Notes under the pieces: model-generated
Told to the model about the DNA's origin: nothing
Seen by the model: the letters and a program-made list of their open reading frames with translations, nothing else
Database searches by the model: none
Program-made: the position numbers and the translations under genes
Part shown: positions 1 through 4,949 of the stretch, one piece after another
How positions within the stretch are numbered: the first letter of the stretch is position 1
How the letters are laid out: every line of letters begins with the position of its first letter
Assembly (NCBI GenBank): GCA_945901965.1
Contig: CAMDMN010000057.1
Coordinates: forward strand, 1 to 10,175
DNA from: Legionella genomosp. 1
Lineage (GTDB): Bacteria > Pseudomonadota > Gammaproteobacteria > Legionellales > Legionellaceae
DNA: 10,175 nucleotides
Direction of reading: 5' to 3'

Positions 1-241
1 CCAACTGATCCAAATATTCACCTCTTGGATCATCAGTTAAACAAAGTAACCAAGAGCCAGCAACGCGCAGCTGTCTTGATAAAATTAACGCCTCTTTAGG
101 CCCAGGGCTCCTAGTCCCCTGCTCCCAATTTCCAATCCTCGTAGCACCTAACCCCGTCCTCGCAGCTAAAACCTTAATCGTCAACGCATTGGCCTTCCTA
201 GCCTGAGTAATTCTACTCCCGATCATTTTTTTTAGGTTCAT
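1..241 (-). CDS. Phage-type (Cro/CI-like) helix-turn-helix repressor, N-terminal part, runs off the left edge
   Basis: The minus-strand frame is open from the ATG at 241-239 to the left edge and gives about 80 residues; the C-terminus is missing. The protein begins MNLKKMIGSRITQARKAN and continues as a classic HTH_3 domain: a first helix, LTIKVLAARTGLGATRIGNWEQGTRSP as the helix-turn-helix with its typical NWEQGTR end, then LLCLTDDP, a junction often seen before the C-terminal part of CI-like or S24-type repressors. I chose the start at 241 because a weak GGA lies about 9 bases upstream; an in-frame ATG at 226 has no ribosome binding site. It is divergent from lvrA with about 170 bases between. 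Legionella ICEs carry a repressor called PrpA beside the lvr genes, and this is probably its counterpart, but the missing C-terminus prevents a firm name. It likely controls the intergenic region. Confidence 0.85.
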   Translation of the reverse strand, partial: MNLKKMIGSRITQARKANALTIKVLAARTGLGATRIGNWEQGTRSPGPKEALILSRQLRVAGSWLLCLTDDPRGEYLDQL

Positions 242-275
242 TTAAGTTCATCCAGTATCAGTCTTGAAAACCCCA

Positions 276-303
276 TTGACTCTATAAACAGGCATTTTAC
301 AAT
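276..303 (+). promoter_or_regulatory. Predicted sigma70 promoter for the lvrABC/transfer operon
   Basis: A -35 box TTGACT (276-281) and a -10 box TACAAT (298-303) are separated by 16 bp. Both hexamers are close to consensus. Transcription would begin near 310, leaving a leader of about 100 bases before the lvrA start at 412. This is the best rightward promoter in the repressor-lvrA gap. No equally good promoter for the divergent repressor was seen; on the minus strand only weak candidates such as TAAAAT near 300-295 occur. Confidence 0.65.
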
Positions 304-308
304 GAGAC

Positions 309-335
309 ATCAAGAACACATATCGTGTTCTTGAT
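309..335. promoter_or_regulatory. Perfect inverted repeat at the lvrA transcription start, likely repressor operator
   Basis: The arms ATCAAGAACAC (309-319) and GTGTTCTTGAT (325-335) are exact reverse complements around a 5-bp centre, ATATC. The site covers about +1 to +26 of the predicted promoter, where a bound dimer would block transcription. It is not followed by a T-run, so it does not look like a terminator. The divergent helix-turn-helix protein is the obvious candidate ligand. In RNA it would also fold into a hairpin at the extreme 5' end of the message. Confidence 0.65.
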
Positions 336-367
336 TGATATTAACTGAAATCATTTGATAGTGCAAA

Positions 368-387
368 CACTACTATTCACTACTATT
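368..387 (+). repeat. Tandem 10-bp direct repeat in the lvrA leader
   Basis: CACTACTATT occurs twice in tandem (368-377 and 378-387), in the untranslated leader if lvrA starts at 412. The 10-bp period equals one helical turn. It could be an accessory binding site or a simple duplication; its function is not known. Confidence 0.6.
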
Positions 388-411
388 CAGTCAATGAAAT
401 GGATGATGAAA

Positions 412-1278
412 ATGAGTTTTTTATTTATTAACACACAAGAACTATCTGCATTAATGGGATTGCCTCACATACAGCAATCAGCTTATTTGCTAGGAATTCG
501 CCCTTATATGGATCGTAAAACTTTTATCGTTGGTATTAAGCGACGTATTAGTTATCAATCTCTGTCAGAAGCTCTTTATATTGAACCTCACCAAGGATTT
601 AAATCATCAGGTAGCCCTAGTCGGCCTCAACTTCGTAGGGTAATTAGTGGGCTTGAGCGGGCTGGTATTGTTGCGATTCAATCTTCTGATAAAAATCTAA
701 TTTTAAAGTGCCTTTTAGCTAATGCGGATAATTCTATCCAAAATAAACCCGTCACAAACCCGGCACCTCAACCCGACACAAACCAGTCCTCAAAAAAAGA
801 TTATAAATCAACTAATTACAGCAATAAAACTCAAAAACCCGACATAGGGCAAACAGCAAAACCCGGCACACCTCATAACTCAGAAGATCTTTATGTGTGT
901 GTGTATACCCAATTCGAAAAATTTTGGGAAATTTACCCCAACAAAATTGGAAAGCAAGGCGCATTTGAAGAATTTAAAAAACTACAGCCATCAGATGCAC
1001 TTTTAACAGAAATCAGAATCGCCATAAATAAACAAACTAATGCAACAGATCTACTACAGAGCCAAGGACACTGGATCCCTAAATGGAAATTTCCAGCCAA
1101 TTGGTTAATGCAGCATTGCTGGAAAGACGAAATCTTAATGCCTCAATCAATGGAGACTAAACATGAAGCCAATACAAGACATTATGCAGAAAAACCATCT
1201 ATCGATAGTTTCTGGGATGCCTGCAAAGCTGGAGCCAAAACCCCATCAGGAAACCATGTCATCCGAGGTAAAGCATGA
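412..1278 (+). CDS. lvrA: LvrA, winged-helix protein with phage O-like replication-protein architecture
   Basis: This 288-residue protein is recognised as LvrA by its N-terminal block, residues 25-62 (LLGIRPYMD, VGIKRRISYQSLSEALYIEPHQG), and by its place before lvrB and lvrC. Residues 40-90 look like a winged helix (RPQLRRVISGLERAGIV as recognition helix). Residues 105-160 are a low-complexity Asn/Pro/Lys linker. Residues 165-240 (FEKFWEIYPNKIGKQGAFEEFKKL ending in a GHWIP, PANWL, CWKDE pattern) match the C-terminal domain common in phage replication initiators and DnaD/DnaT-like helicase recruiters. The frame is open from a TTG at 355, but ATG 412 has GGATGA at 401-406 with good spacing and fits the family start. 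The 3' end overlaps lvrB. LvrA's function is not established; the replication role is an inference from architecture. The linker DNA holds repeated elements. Confidence 0.85.
   Translation: MSFLFINTQELSALMGLPHIQQSAYLLGIRPYMDRKTFIVGIKRRISYQSLSEALYIEPHQGFKSSGSPSRPQLRRVISGLERAGIVAIQSSDKNLILKCLLANADNSIQNKPVTNPAPQPDTNQSSKKDYKSTNYSNKTQKPDIGQTAKPGTPHNSEDLYVCVYTQFEKFWEIYPNKIGKQGAFEEFKKLQPSDALLTEIRIAINKQTNATDLLQSQGHWIPKWKFPANWLMQHCWKDEILMPQSMETKHEANTRHYAEKPSIDSFWDACKAGAKTPSGNHVIRGKA
746..870 (+). repeat. Five iteron-like AACCCGNCACA elements around an AT-rich stretch, inside lvrA
   Basis: Copies lie at 746-756 (AACCCGTCACA), 757-767 (AACCCGGCACC), 770-780 (AACCCGACACA), 836-846 (AACCCGACATA) and 860-870 (AACCCGGCACA), all in the same orientation. 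Between copies three and four is an AT-rich segment of about 55 bp (781-835). Copy two is read in a different codon phase from the others, which argues that the DNA, rather than a peptide repeat, is what recurs. The location, in the linker-coding part of an O-like gene, is the place of the lambda origin. The repeats are seen directly; the origin function is inferred. Confidence 0.55.
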
Positions 1279-1623
1279 TGAAAAAAGCATCGAGATTATT
1301 GACAGGATATTTCTTAGGTTCGCAGCAATATACGGCAACATCTGGCGAAATGTTTACAAGAGCCATGAGTTTTTGGCATTTACAAAACAAGAATGGTTGG
1401 ATGGCTTGGCAGGCTACGACGAAATTTTGCTTTACCGAGCACTTAATATCAGCAGGGAAAATCATAAATTTCCGCCAACTTTGCCTGAATTTATTGAATG
1501 CTGTAAGCACCTTAAAAAAAAAATGCATTTTTCAAAAAAGAATATTTTGAGCCTGCAACACCTGAGGTTAGTGAAATGAATCTTAGAAAAATGAGAGCAA
1601 TTTTAAATATGAAACAACCTTAA
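1163..1623 (+). CDS. lvrB: LvrB, phage replication-protein-P-like, frame changed at an A10 tract
   Basis: The uninterrupted frame runs 1163-1579 (138 residues). Its core, IDRIFLRFAAIYGNIWRNVYKSHEFLAFTKQEWLDGL followed by FPPTLPEFIECCKHL, resembles the phage lambda P-type helicase-loader family. After the A10 run at 1514-1523 this frame gives an unremarkable tail (MHFSKKNILSLQHLRLVK), whereas the -1 frame continues as NAFFKKEYFEPATPEVSEMN and LRKMRAILNMKQP to TAA at 1621-1623, just 12 bases before lvrC. I therefore take the full product as about 153 residues joined by a -1 shift. Start 1163 has a strong GGAG (1152-1155) 7 bases upstream but overlaps lvrA by 116 bases; ATG 1256, with AGGA at 1248-1251, is the alternative. 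Role in replication is inferred. The shift could be slippage, mutation or sequencing error. Confidence 0.75.
1514..1523 (+). other. A10 homopolymer, slippage site in lvrB
   Basis: Ten consecutive A residues follow CTT in the lvrB frame. One extra A in the RNA, or a ribosomal -1 slip on the AAA codons, joins the conserved N-terminal core to a plausible C-terminal frame ending at 1623. Runs of this length are known sites of transcriptional slippage and of length variation, and also of sequencing error. Confidence 0.6.
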
Positions 1624-1635
1624 CTGGAGAACACA

Positions 1636-1869
1636 ATGTTGGTATTAACGCGTCGGGTGGATGAAGAAATTTACATTGATAAAGGGAGAATAATAATTAA
1701 AGTTCTTCGCAAACGAAATGGTGCTGTTGCTTTTGGTATTACTGCTCCTACAAATGTAGATGTTGAGCGCAAAGAAATTTTCTTTAGAAAACTAGAAAAC
1801 CCCATGGTTAAAAATAACGACCAGAAAATTAATATTGCCGCTAAAGTGATTGCAGAGGTATTGCTATGA
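1636..1869 (+). CDS. lvrC: LvrC, CsrA-family RNA-binding regulator of the ICE
   Basis: The 77-residue protein starts MLVLTRRVDEEIYI, the signature start of CsrA. The residues that contact RNA in CsrA are present: L4, R6 and R7 in the first strand, and R45 and E47 in VERKEIF of the last strand (one position later than in standard CsrA because of a small insertion). The core covers residues 1-52; residues 53-77 are an extra tail ending in an apparent helix. CsrA proteins are dimers that bind GGA motifs in leader RNAs and block or activate translation. ICE-borne CsrA paralogues next to type IV secretion genes are known in Legionella. A GGAG at 1626-1629 supports the start. The stop overlaps the next start as ATGA, so it is translationally coupled to the transfer genes. 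Its targets are not visible from sequence. Confidence 0.93.
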   Translation: MLVLTRRVDEEIYIDKGRIIIKVLRKRNGAVAFGITAPTNVDVERKEIFFRKLENPMVKNNDQKINIAAKVIAEVLL

Positions 1870-2288
1870 AACTATTTAAAGCAATTGTAATTTGCTTGAC
1901 TATTAGTAGCAGCCTTGCAGAAGCTGCCAACGTCACACAAACCAATCGCTATGCCACGGTTGCAAATAAACCGCTTGCAGCTCAAATAAATCCTTTGCTC
2001 ACAGTGCAGCAAATGCATTTTCCACAGCAGGTAGTAAGTGTGGGCGATGCCATAAGATATTGGATGCAATATTCAGGCTACAAAATGGCTAATGACGCGC
2101 AATTACCATCTACTTTCAAAAATCTTATGGGTCAACCTTTACCACAAGTTCAACGCAATCTAGGTCCTTTAACAATAAAAGATGGGCTTAAAGTTCTGGC
2201 GGGGATTGATGTATTCACTCTTATTCAAAATCCCTTAACTCGCACAATAACTTTTAGATTCTCACCTGTAAGAGGACATTCATCATGA
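1866..2288 (+). CDS. PilL-like conjugative transfer protein (TIGR03748 family)
   Basis: This 140-residue secreted protein has a signal peptide (residues 1-20, MKLFKAIVICLTISSSLAEA). Mature segments match the TIGR03748 PilL N-terminal domain: RYATVANKPLAAQINPL, then VSVGDAIRYWMQYSGYKM, PLPQVQRNLGPLTIKDGLKVLAG and a closing strand pair ending ITFRF. PilL opens the transfer operon in PFGI-1-class elements, and this gene does the same here. Family members are thought to act in the periplasm or outer membrane part of the apparatus. The protein is short, with only the N-terminal domain; some PilL proteins are longer. GAGG at 1855-1858 precedes the ATG, which overlaps the lvrC stop, and its own stop overlaps the next ATG, again as ATGA. 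Confidence 0.85.
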   Translation: MKLFKAIVICLTISSSLAEAANVTQTNRYATVANKPLAAQINPLLTVQQMHFPQQVVSVGDAIRYWMQYSGYKMANDAQLPSTFKNLMGQPLPQVQRNLGPLTIKDGLKVLAGIDVFTLIQNPLTRTITFRFSPVRGHSS

Positions 2289-2908
2289 AAAAATTAACTC
2301 TTCCTCATTGGAAAAATTATTTAATATTCCCTGATCGCCTTTTTTTATCGCTCTCCATCCTTGGCTTTGCTGCAACTAGTGGGGTGCTATTTGCTATAAC
2401 TGAAAAGCATGAAGGCCATTCAACCAAACTCTTAACAGAGTTAAATTCTTTACAAAAAAACATGGCTAGCTTACAAAAAACTGTAAATAAACCATTACCT
2501 CAAATTGATTTAAACTCTACAAATAAGGAAATTCTAAAAGTATCGCAACAATTAGAACTTATACGCACTAAAAACTTATCTCATTTCGATGAGTCGCTTA
2601 ATAAGACCGAAACAAAATTAACTTATGAGCTAGAAGCTATTAAACAATTAGTTAGCCATTTGGATAGCAAACAACAACCTATCAAATTCCTAACACCGAA
2701 AGATCTTCCTTTTAAAGTAGTAAGCCTCGATAGCATTCAACACATTCCAGTTGCAAGTATTGCTTATGATTTTAAAACAATACCGCTAGAAAAAGATGAT
2801 TCTCTTAGCGGCTGGCGTGTCATCAGTCTCGATTATGGCAAGCAGCAAATTGAGTTTGAAAACTCCCAAAAAGAGCATGTTTTATTAACTCATGAACATA
2901 TTGGTTGA
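2285..2908 (+). CDS. Inner-membrane coiled-coil protein with PilP-like C-terminal region, transfer operon
   Basis: I do not recognise a named family for this 207-residue protein. It has a short cytoplasmic N-terminus, one membrane segment (about residues 18-39, LFLSLSILGFAATSGVLFAI), then a long helical region, residues 42-128, rich in Leu, Lys, Glu and Gln that is probably coiled coil. The C-terminal part (about 140-203, FKVVSLDSIQHIPVASIAYD followed by DSLSGWRVISLDYGKQQIEF) resembles the small beta domain of PilP-type and related pilus assembly proteins, where a W-x-V-x-x-I motif follows a short acidic loop. By position and layout it may bridge the inner membrane to the PilL-like protein encoded just before it, to which it is coupled by an ATGA overlap. 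That role is inference. Confidence 0.75.
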   Translation: MKKLTLPHWKNYLIFPDRLFLSLSILGFAATSGVLFAITEKHEGHSTKLLTELNSLQKNMASLQKTVNKPLPQIDLNSTNKEILKVSQQLELIRTKNLSHFDESLNKTETKLTYELEAIKQLVSHLDSKQQPIKFLTPKDLPFKVVSLDSIQHIPVASIAYDFKTIPLEKDDSLSGWRVISLDYGKQQIEFENSQKEHVLLTHEHIG

Positions 2909-2920
2909 TAGGAAATAATT

Positions 2921-3760
2921 GTGAATAAATCACTGATGATAATTTTAATGATTGCTGCAAGCTCCGTAAGCCATGCGAGCCTTCATATTCCTGGCTTAAA
3001 AACGCAAGAGTTAAGCTCTCTAGCTACTTCTGATAAAACACTTGCCCAAGCAGGATTATCTATCAATGAAAATGATATTACGAAAGATCAAGATCTCAAT
3101 AAACTGAAACTTAATGAAGAGCAATTACACGAAGCATCAGTTTGGGAACTAACCGTTGATGAAGAAAAACGCTATGTTCAACTCATGCAAAATCGAAGCG
3201 GGCTTTATTACAAAGGACTGCGCCAAACCCCTATTGATATTCTAGGGATTAATGCAAGGGATGAAAATGAGCGCAATCATTTTGCCGAACTTGCAGCTAG
3301 CCAAGAAGCCCAAAAAGTTGCTAAAAATATTGCATGGAATAATGCATTTTATAAAGCTTATAACCAATTATTTAAAGATGTGCCAGTAGTTGGCGATTTT
3401 GATCCAAGTCCTTATGCACCTAATAACTATATGCCAATTTCATTAAAGACTAATGACAACCTATATTGGTTTATTAAACCTACGCATGCCGTAAAGACAG
3501 TATTACTACCATTAATTGAAGCGATTCAAGCAACACCTAATACAAAACTTCACCTAATGTTAATAGGTGCTAATGATTTAGAAATTCAACAATGGGCAAA
3601 TCTCAATCAAATCCCGCATGATTTAGTGCTTCAAGGCCAAATTACTATTAATCATGGCGAACTATCTTTTGATGCTCTAAAAGATAATAAAAAATCAACT
3701 CCACTATTACTATTAGCCAGAGATGGCAAATCTAATATTGTTGATTTGGGGAGATTTTAA
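2921..3760 (+). CDS. Integrating conjugative element protein, TIGR03759 family
   Basis: The 279-residue protein starts at GTG with AGGAA at 2910-2914. A signal peptide (about 1-19, ending SHA) indicates periplasmic export. The diagnostic block is in residues 64-140: LNEEQLHEASVWELTVDEEKRYVQLMQNRSGLYYKG, then PIDILGINARDENERNHFAELAA, and a helix containing AWNNAFYKAYNQLF. The C-terminal part (about 195-279) has LHLMLIGANDLEIQQWANLN and GQITINHGELSFD, which recalls the thioredoxin-like or TraW/TrbC-like tails of transfer proteins. The family is a conserved part of genomic-island type IV systems; its exact role is unknown. It sits second after PilL here, with the next gene beginning 2 bases after its stop. 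Confidence 0.87.
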   Translation: MNKSLMIILMIAASSVSHASLHIPGLKTQELSSLATSDKTLAQAGLSINENDITKDQDLNKLKLNEEQLHEASVWELTVDEEKRYVQLMQNRSGLYYKGLRQTPIDILGINARDENERNHFAELAASQEAQKVAKNIAWNNAFYKAYNQLFKDVPVVGDFDPSPYAPNNYMPISLKTNDNLYWFIKPTHAVKTVLLPLIEAIQATPNTKLHLMLIGANDLEIQQWANLNQIPHDLVLQGQITINHGELSFDALKDNKKSTPLLLLARDGKSNIVDLGRF

Positions 3761-3761
3761 T

Positions 3762-4352
3762 TTGAAAAAATCTGCCTCAAGCCAAGTCAAAAGAACTTCA
3801 GCTTTTAAAAGAATGTTACTTACCATAGCGGTTTTAACCTTACTCGGCTGGTTGATTTTATTAGCCTAGCTTTCTTACCTATGGCTAATCCAAGATTTTG
3901 AATCAGCATTTAAATTTGTTCAAAATTTATCATCAAATCATTTAGCTTATATGACCAAATCTCCGGTTTTATATGAATCAAACTCCCTACTTTTAAATGA
4001 TGTTCAACACGATGGCTTTTTATTAATAACTCTAATTCGCGCTGCAAGTTACATCATGCTTACCAAATTTGTGATGTTGATATCTGCAATACCATTATTT
4101 GTTCTAGCGATTATGGCGGGACTAATTGATGGCTTAAACCAACGTGCCATTCGTGCTGCTTGCTTAGGCCGTGAATCTACTTACGTCTTTCACAAATCAG
4201 TACCACTTGCTCGAAACATTATGTGCTTTGTTTTAGGCATTTGGTTATGTGTACCGATGATGCTACCACCCTCCCCTATTTTTGTAGGCTTGGCGTTAAT
4301 GCTCGGGTTTGTCATGCGTGTTAGCGCTAGTCGATTTAAAAAATATTTATAA
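3762..4352 (+). pseudogene. DUF4400/TIGR03747 ICE membrane protein interrupted by an in-frame TAG
   Basis: The frame starts at TTG 3762, with GGGGAG at 3748-3753 about 8 bases upstream, and begins LKKSASSQVKRTSAFKRMLLTIAVLTLLGWLILLA. Codon 36 (3867-3869) is TAG. The same frame then continues LSYLWLIQDFESAFKFVQNL and stays open to TAA at 4350-4352, about 196 residues in all, the usual family length. The later part has three or four membrane segments and the family hallmark GLIDGLNQRAIRAACLGRES followed by TYVFHKS. A restart at ATG 3951 (133 residues) is possible but has no ribosome binding site and would lose the first membrane segment. The rest shows no decay, so the lesion is recent, is read through, or is a sequence error. 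In related elements this membrane protein accompanies the TraD coupling protein, which is not found here. Confidence 0.8.
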
Positions 4353-4362
4353 GGAGATAGGC

Positions 4363-4689
4363 ATGAAAAAAATAATGATTGCAGTTTGTTTATACATAAT
4401 AACCTTTGTTACCTATGCCACTGATGATGAGCTTAATACCACTTTGGTAAGAGTCATTAATCAAATTAATGCCATTTTGCCACTCCTAGATGAAGCCCAA
4501 ACTGAAATTGAACCTAATGCTCGCATTCAATTACATATTGATGCCTTTGAAGGTACTGACGGCCAACAACACGCGGGCGTTCGTGATGATTTAAAAAGTA
4601 TTCGTAATGCCTTGATTGACTACATCAATAAACCTGCGATTGAGCCTAAAACCGTTAAGCCACTCGAATTTGATTTTGTTAAGGATTAA
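4363..4689 (+). CDS. RAQPRD family ICE protein (TIGR01690)
   Basis: The 108-residue protein has a signal peptide (1-19, MKKIMIAVCLYIITFVTYA) followed by a mostly helical domain. Residues 25-60 (LVRVINQINAILPLLDEAQTEIEPNARIQLHIDAFE) match the RAQPRD family, although the naming motif is diverged. The following DDLKSIRNALIDYINKPAIEP, ending in PLEFDFVKD, fits the family tail (IDxPRxEPR then L-x-G/F-D-Y). The frame is open from 4309, but ATG 4363 has AAGGAG at 4351-4356 and a proper signal peptide, so it is the real start. The protein is probably periplasmic. In genomic-island type IV systems it lies between the TIGR03747 and TIGR03758 genes, exactly as here. Biochemical function is not known. 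Confidence 0.85.
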   Translation: MKKIMIAVCLYIITFVTYATDDELNTTLVRVINQINAILPLLDEAQTEIEPNARIQLHIDAFEGTDGQQHAGVRDDLKSIRNALIDYINKPAIEPKTVKPLEFDFVKD

Positions 4690-4691
4690 AG

Positions 4692-4940
4692 ATGAGCGCA
4701 TCCATTGCCACTGATTTTACTCGCGCCTTTTATGAAGCTGGCGGACATTCAGCTCTGCAATATTCTGATCTTATACGCTTTATTGCAGTCATGTTTGTGA
4801 TCTTAGGCTCGATGTGGTCAATCCATCATTTTTTAAGTTCGGAAGCTAAAGAATCGGATGGTTTTATGGTGCGTCTTGGTTCAAGAGCTGTGCGCCTGGC
4901 TATTGCTTTAACACTTTTTATTCTTTTTTTAACCACCTAA
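4692..4940 (+). CDS. TIGR03758 (DUF3262) ICE membrane protein
   Basis: This 82-residue protein starts two bases after the previous stop, with AAGGA at 4681-4685. The N-terminus FTRAFYEAGGHSALQYSDLI is the typical opening of the family (F-x-x-A-G-G-x-S). Two membrane segments follow, about residues 28-48 (FIAVMFVILGSMWSIHHFL) and 64-81 (VRLAIALTLFILFLTT), with a short polar loop between. The small size and topology resemble VirB2/VirB3-sized components of type IV systems, and the neighbouring TIGR03745 gene is similar. Its exact part in the apparatus is not established; the family call rests on pattern and gene order. Confidence 0.82.
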   Translation: MSASIATDFTRAFYEAGGHSALQYSDLIRFIAVMFVILGSMWSIHHFLSSEAKESDGFMVRLGSRAVRLAIALTLFILFLTT

Positions 4941-4949
4941 GGAAATACC

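Noticed and set aside
309..335. The palindrome as a rho-independent terminator of the repressor gene or of an upstream gene
   Set aside because: Arms are not GC-rich, no T-run follows on either strand, and it lies at the 5' side of both divergent genes.
355..411. TTG start at 355 for lvrA, adding 19 residues
   Set aside because: No ribosome binding site, the extra residues are encoded partly by the tandem decamer and do not look like protein, and ATG 412 has a well-spaced GGATGA.
894..904. Short TG dinucleotide run inside lvrA as a phase-variation tract
   Set aside because: Only about five TG units, the frame stays coherent on both sides (YVCVYTQ), and nothing suggests an alternative frame.
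1259..1528. 89-codon minus-strand frame opposite lvrB
   Set aside because: Antisense shadow of the conserved LvrB coding sequence, with no recognisable domain.
1275..1550. 91-codon plus-strand frame overlapping lvrB
   Set aside because: It is out of frame with the recognisable LvrB core and ends inside the gene; no family likeness. Its only relevance is that it is not the frame in which lvrB continues after the A10 run.
1872..2069. 65-codon minus-strand frame opposite the PilL-like gene
   Set aside because: Antisense shadow of a recognised coding gene, no plausible start signal or domain.
4309..4362. ATG 4309 as the start of the RAQPRD gene
   Set aside because: It lies inside the end of the previous gene, and it hides the signal peptide; ATG 4363 has AAGGAG and gives a clean signal peptide.
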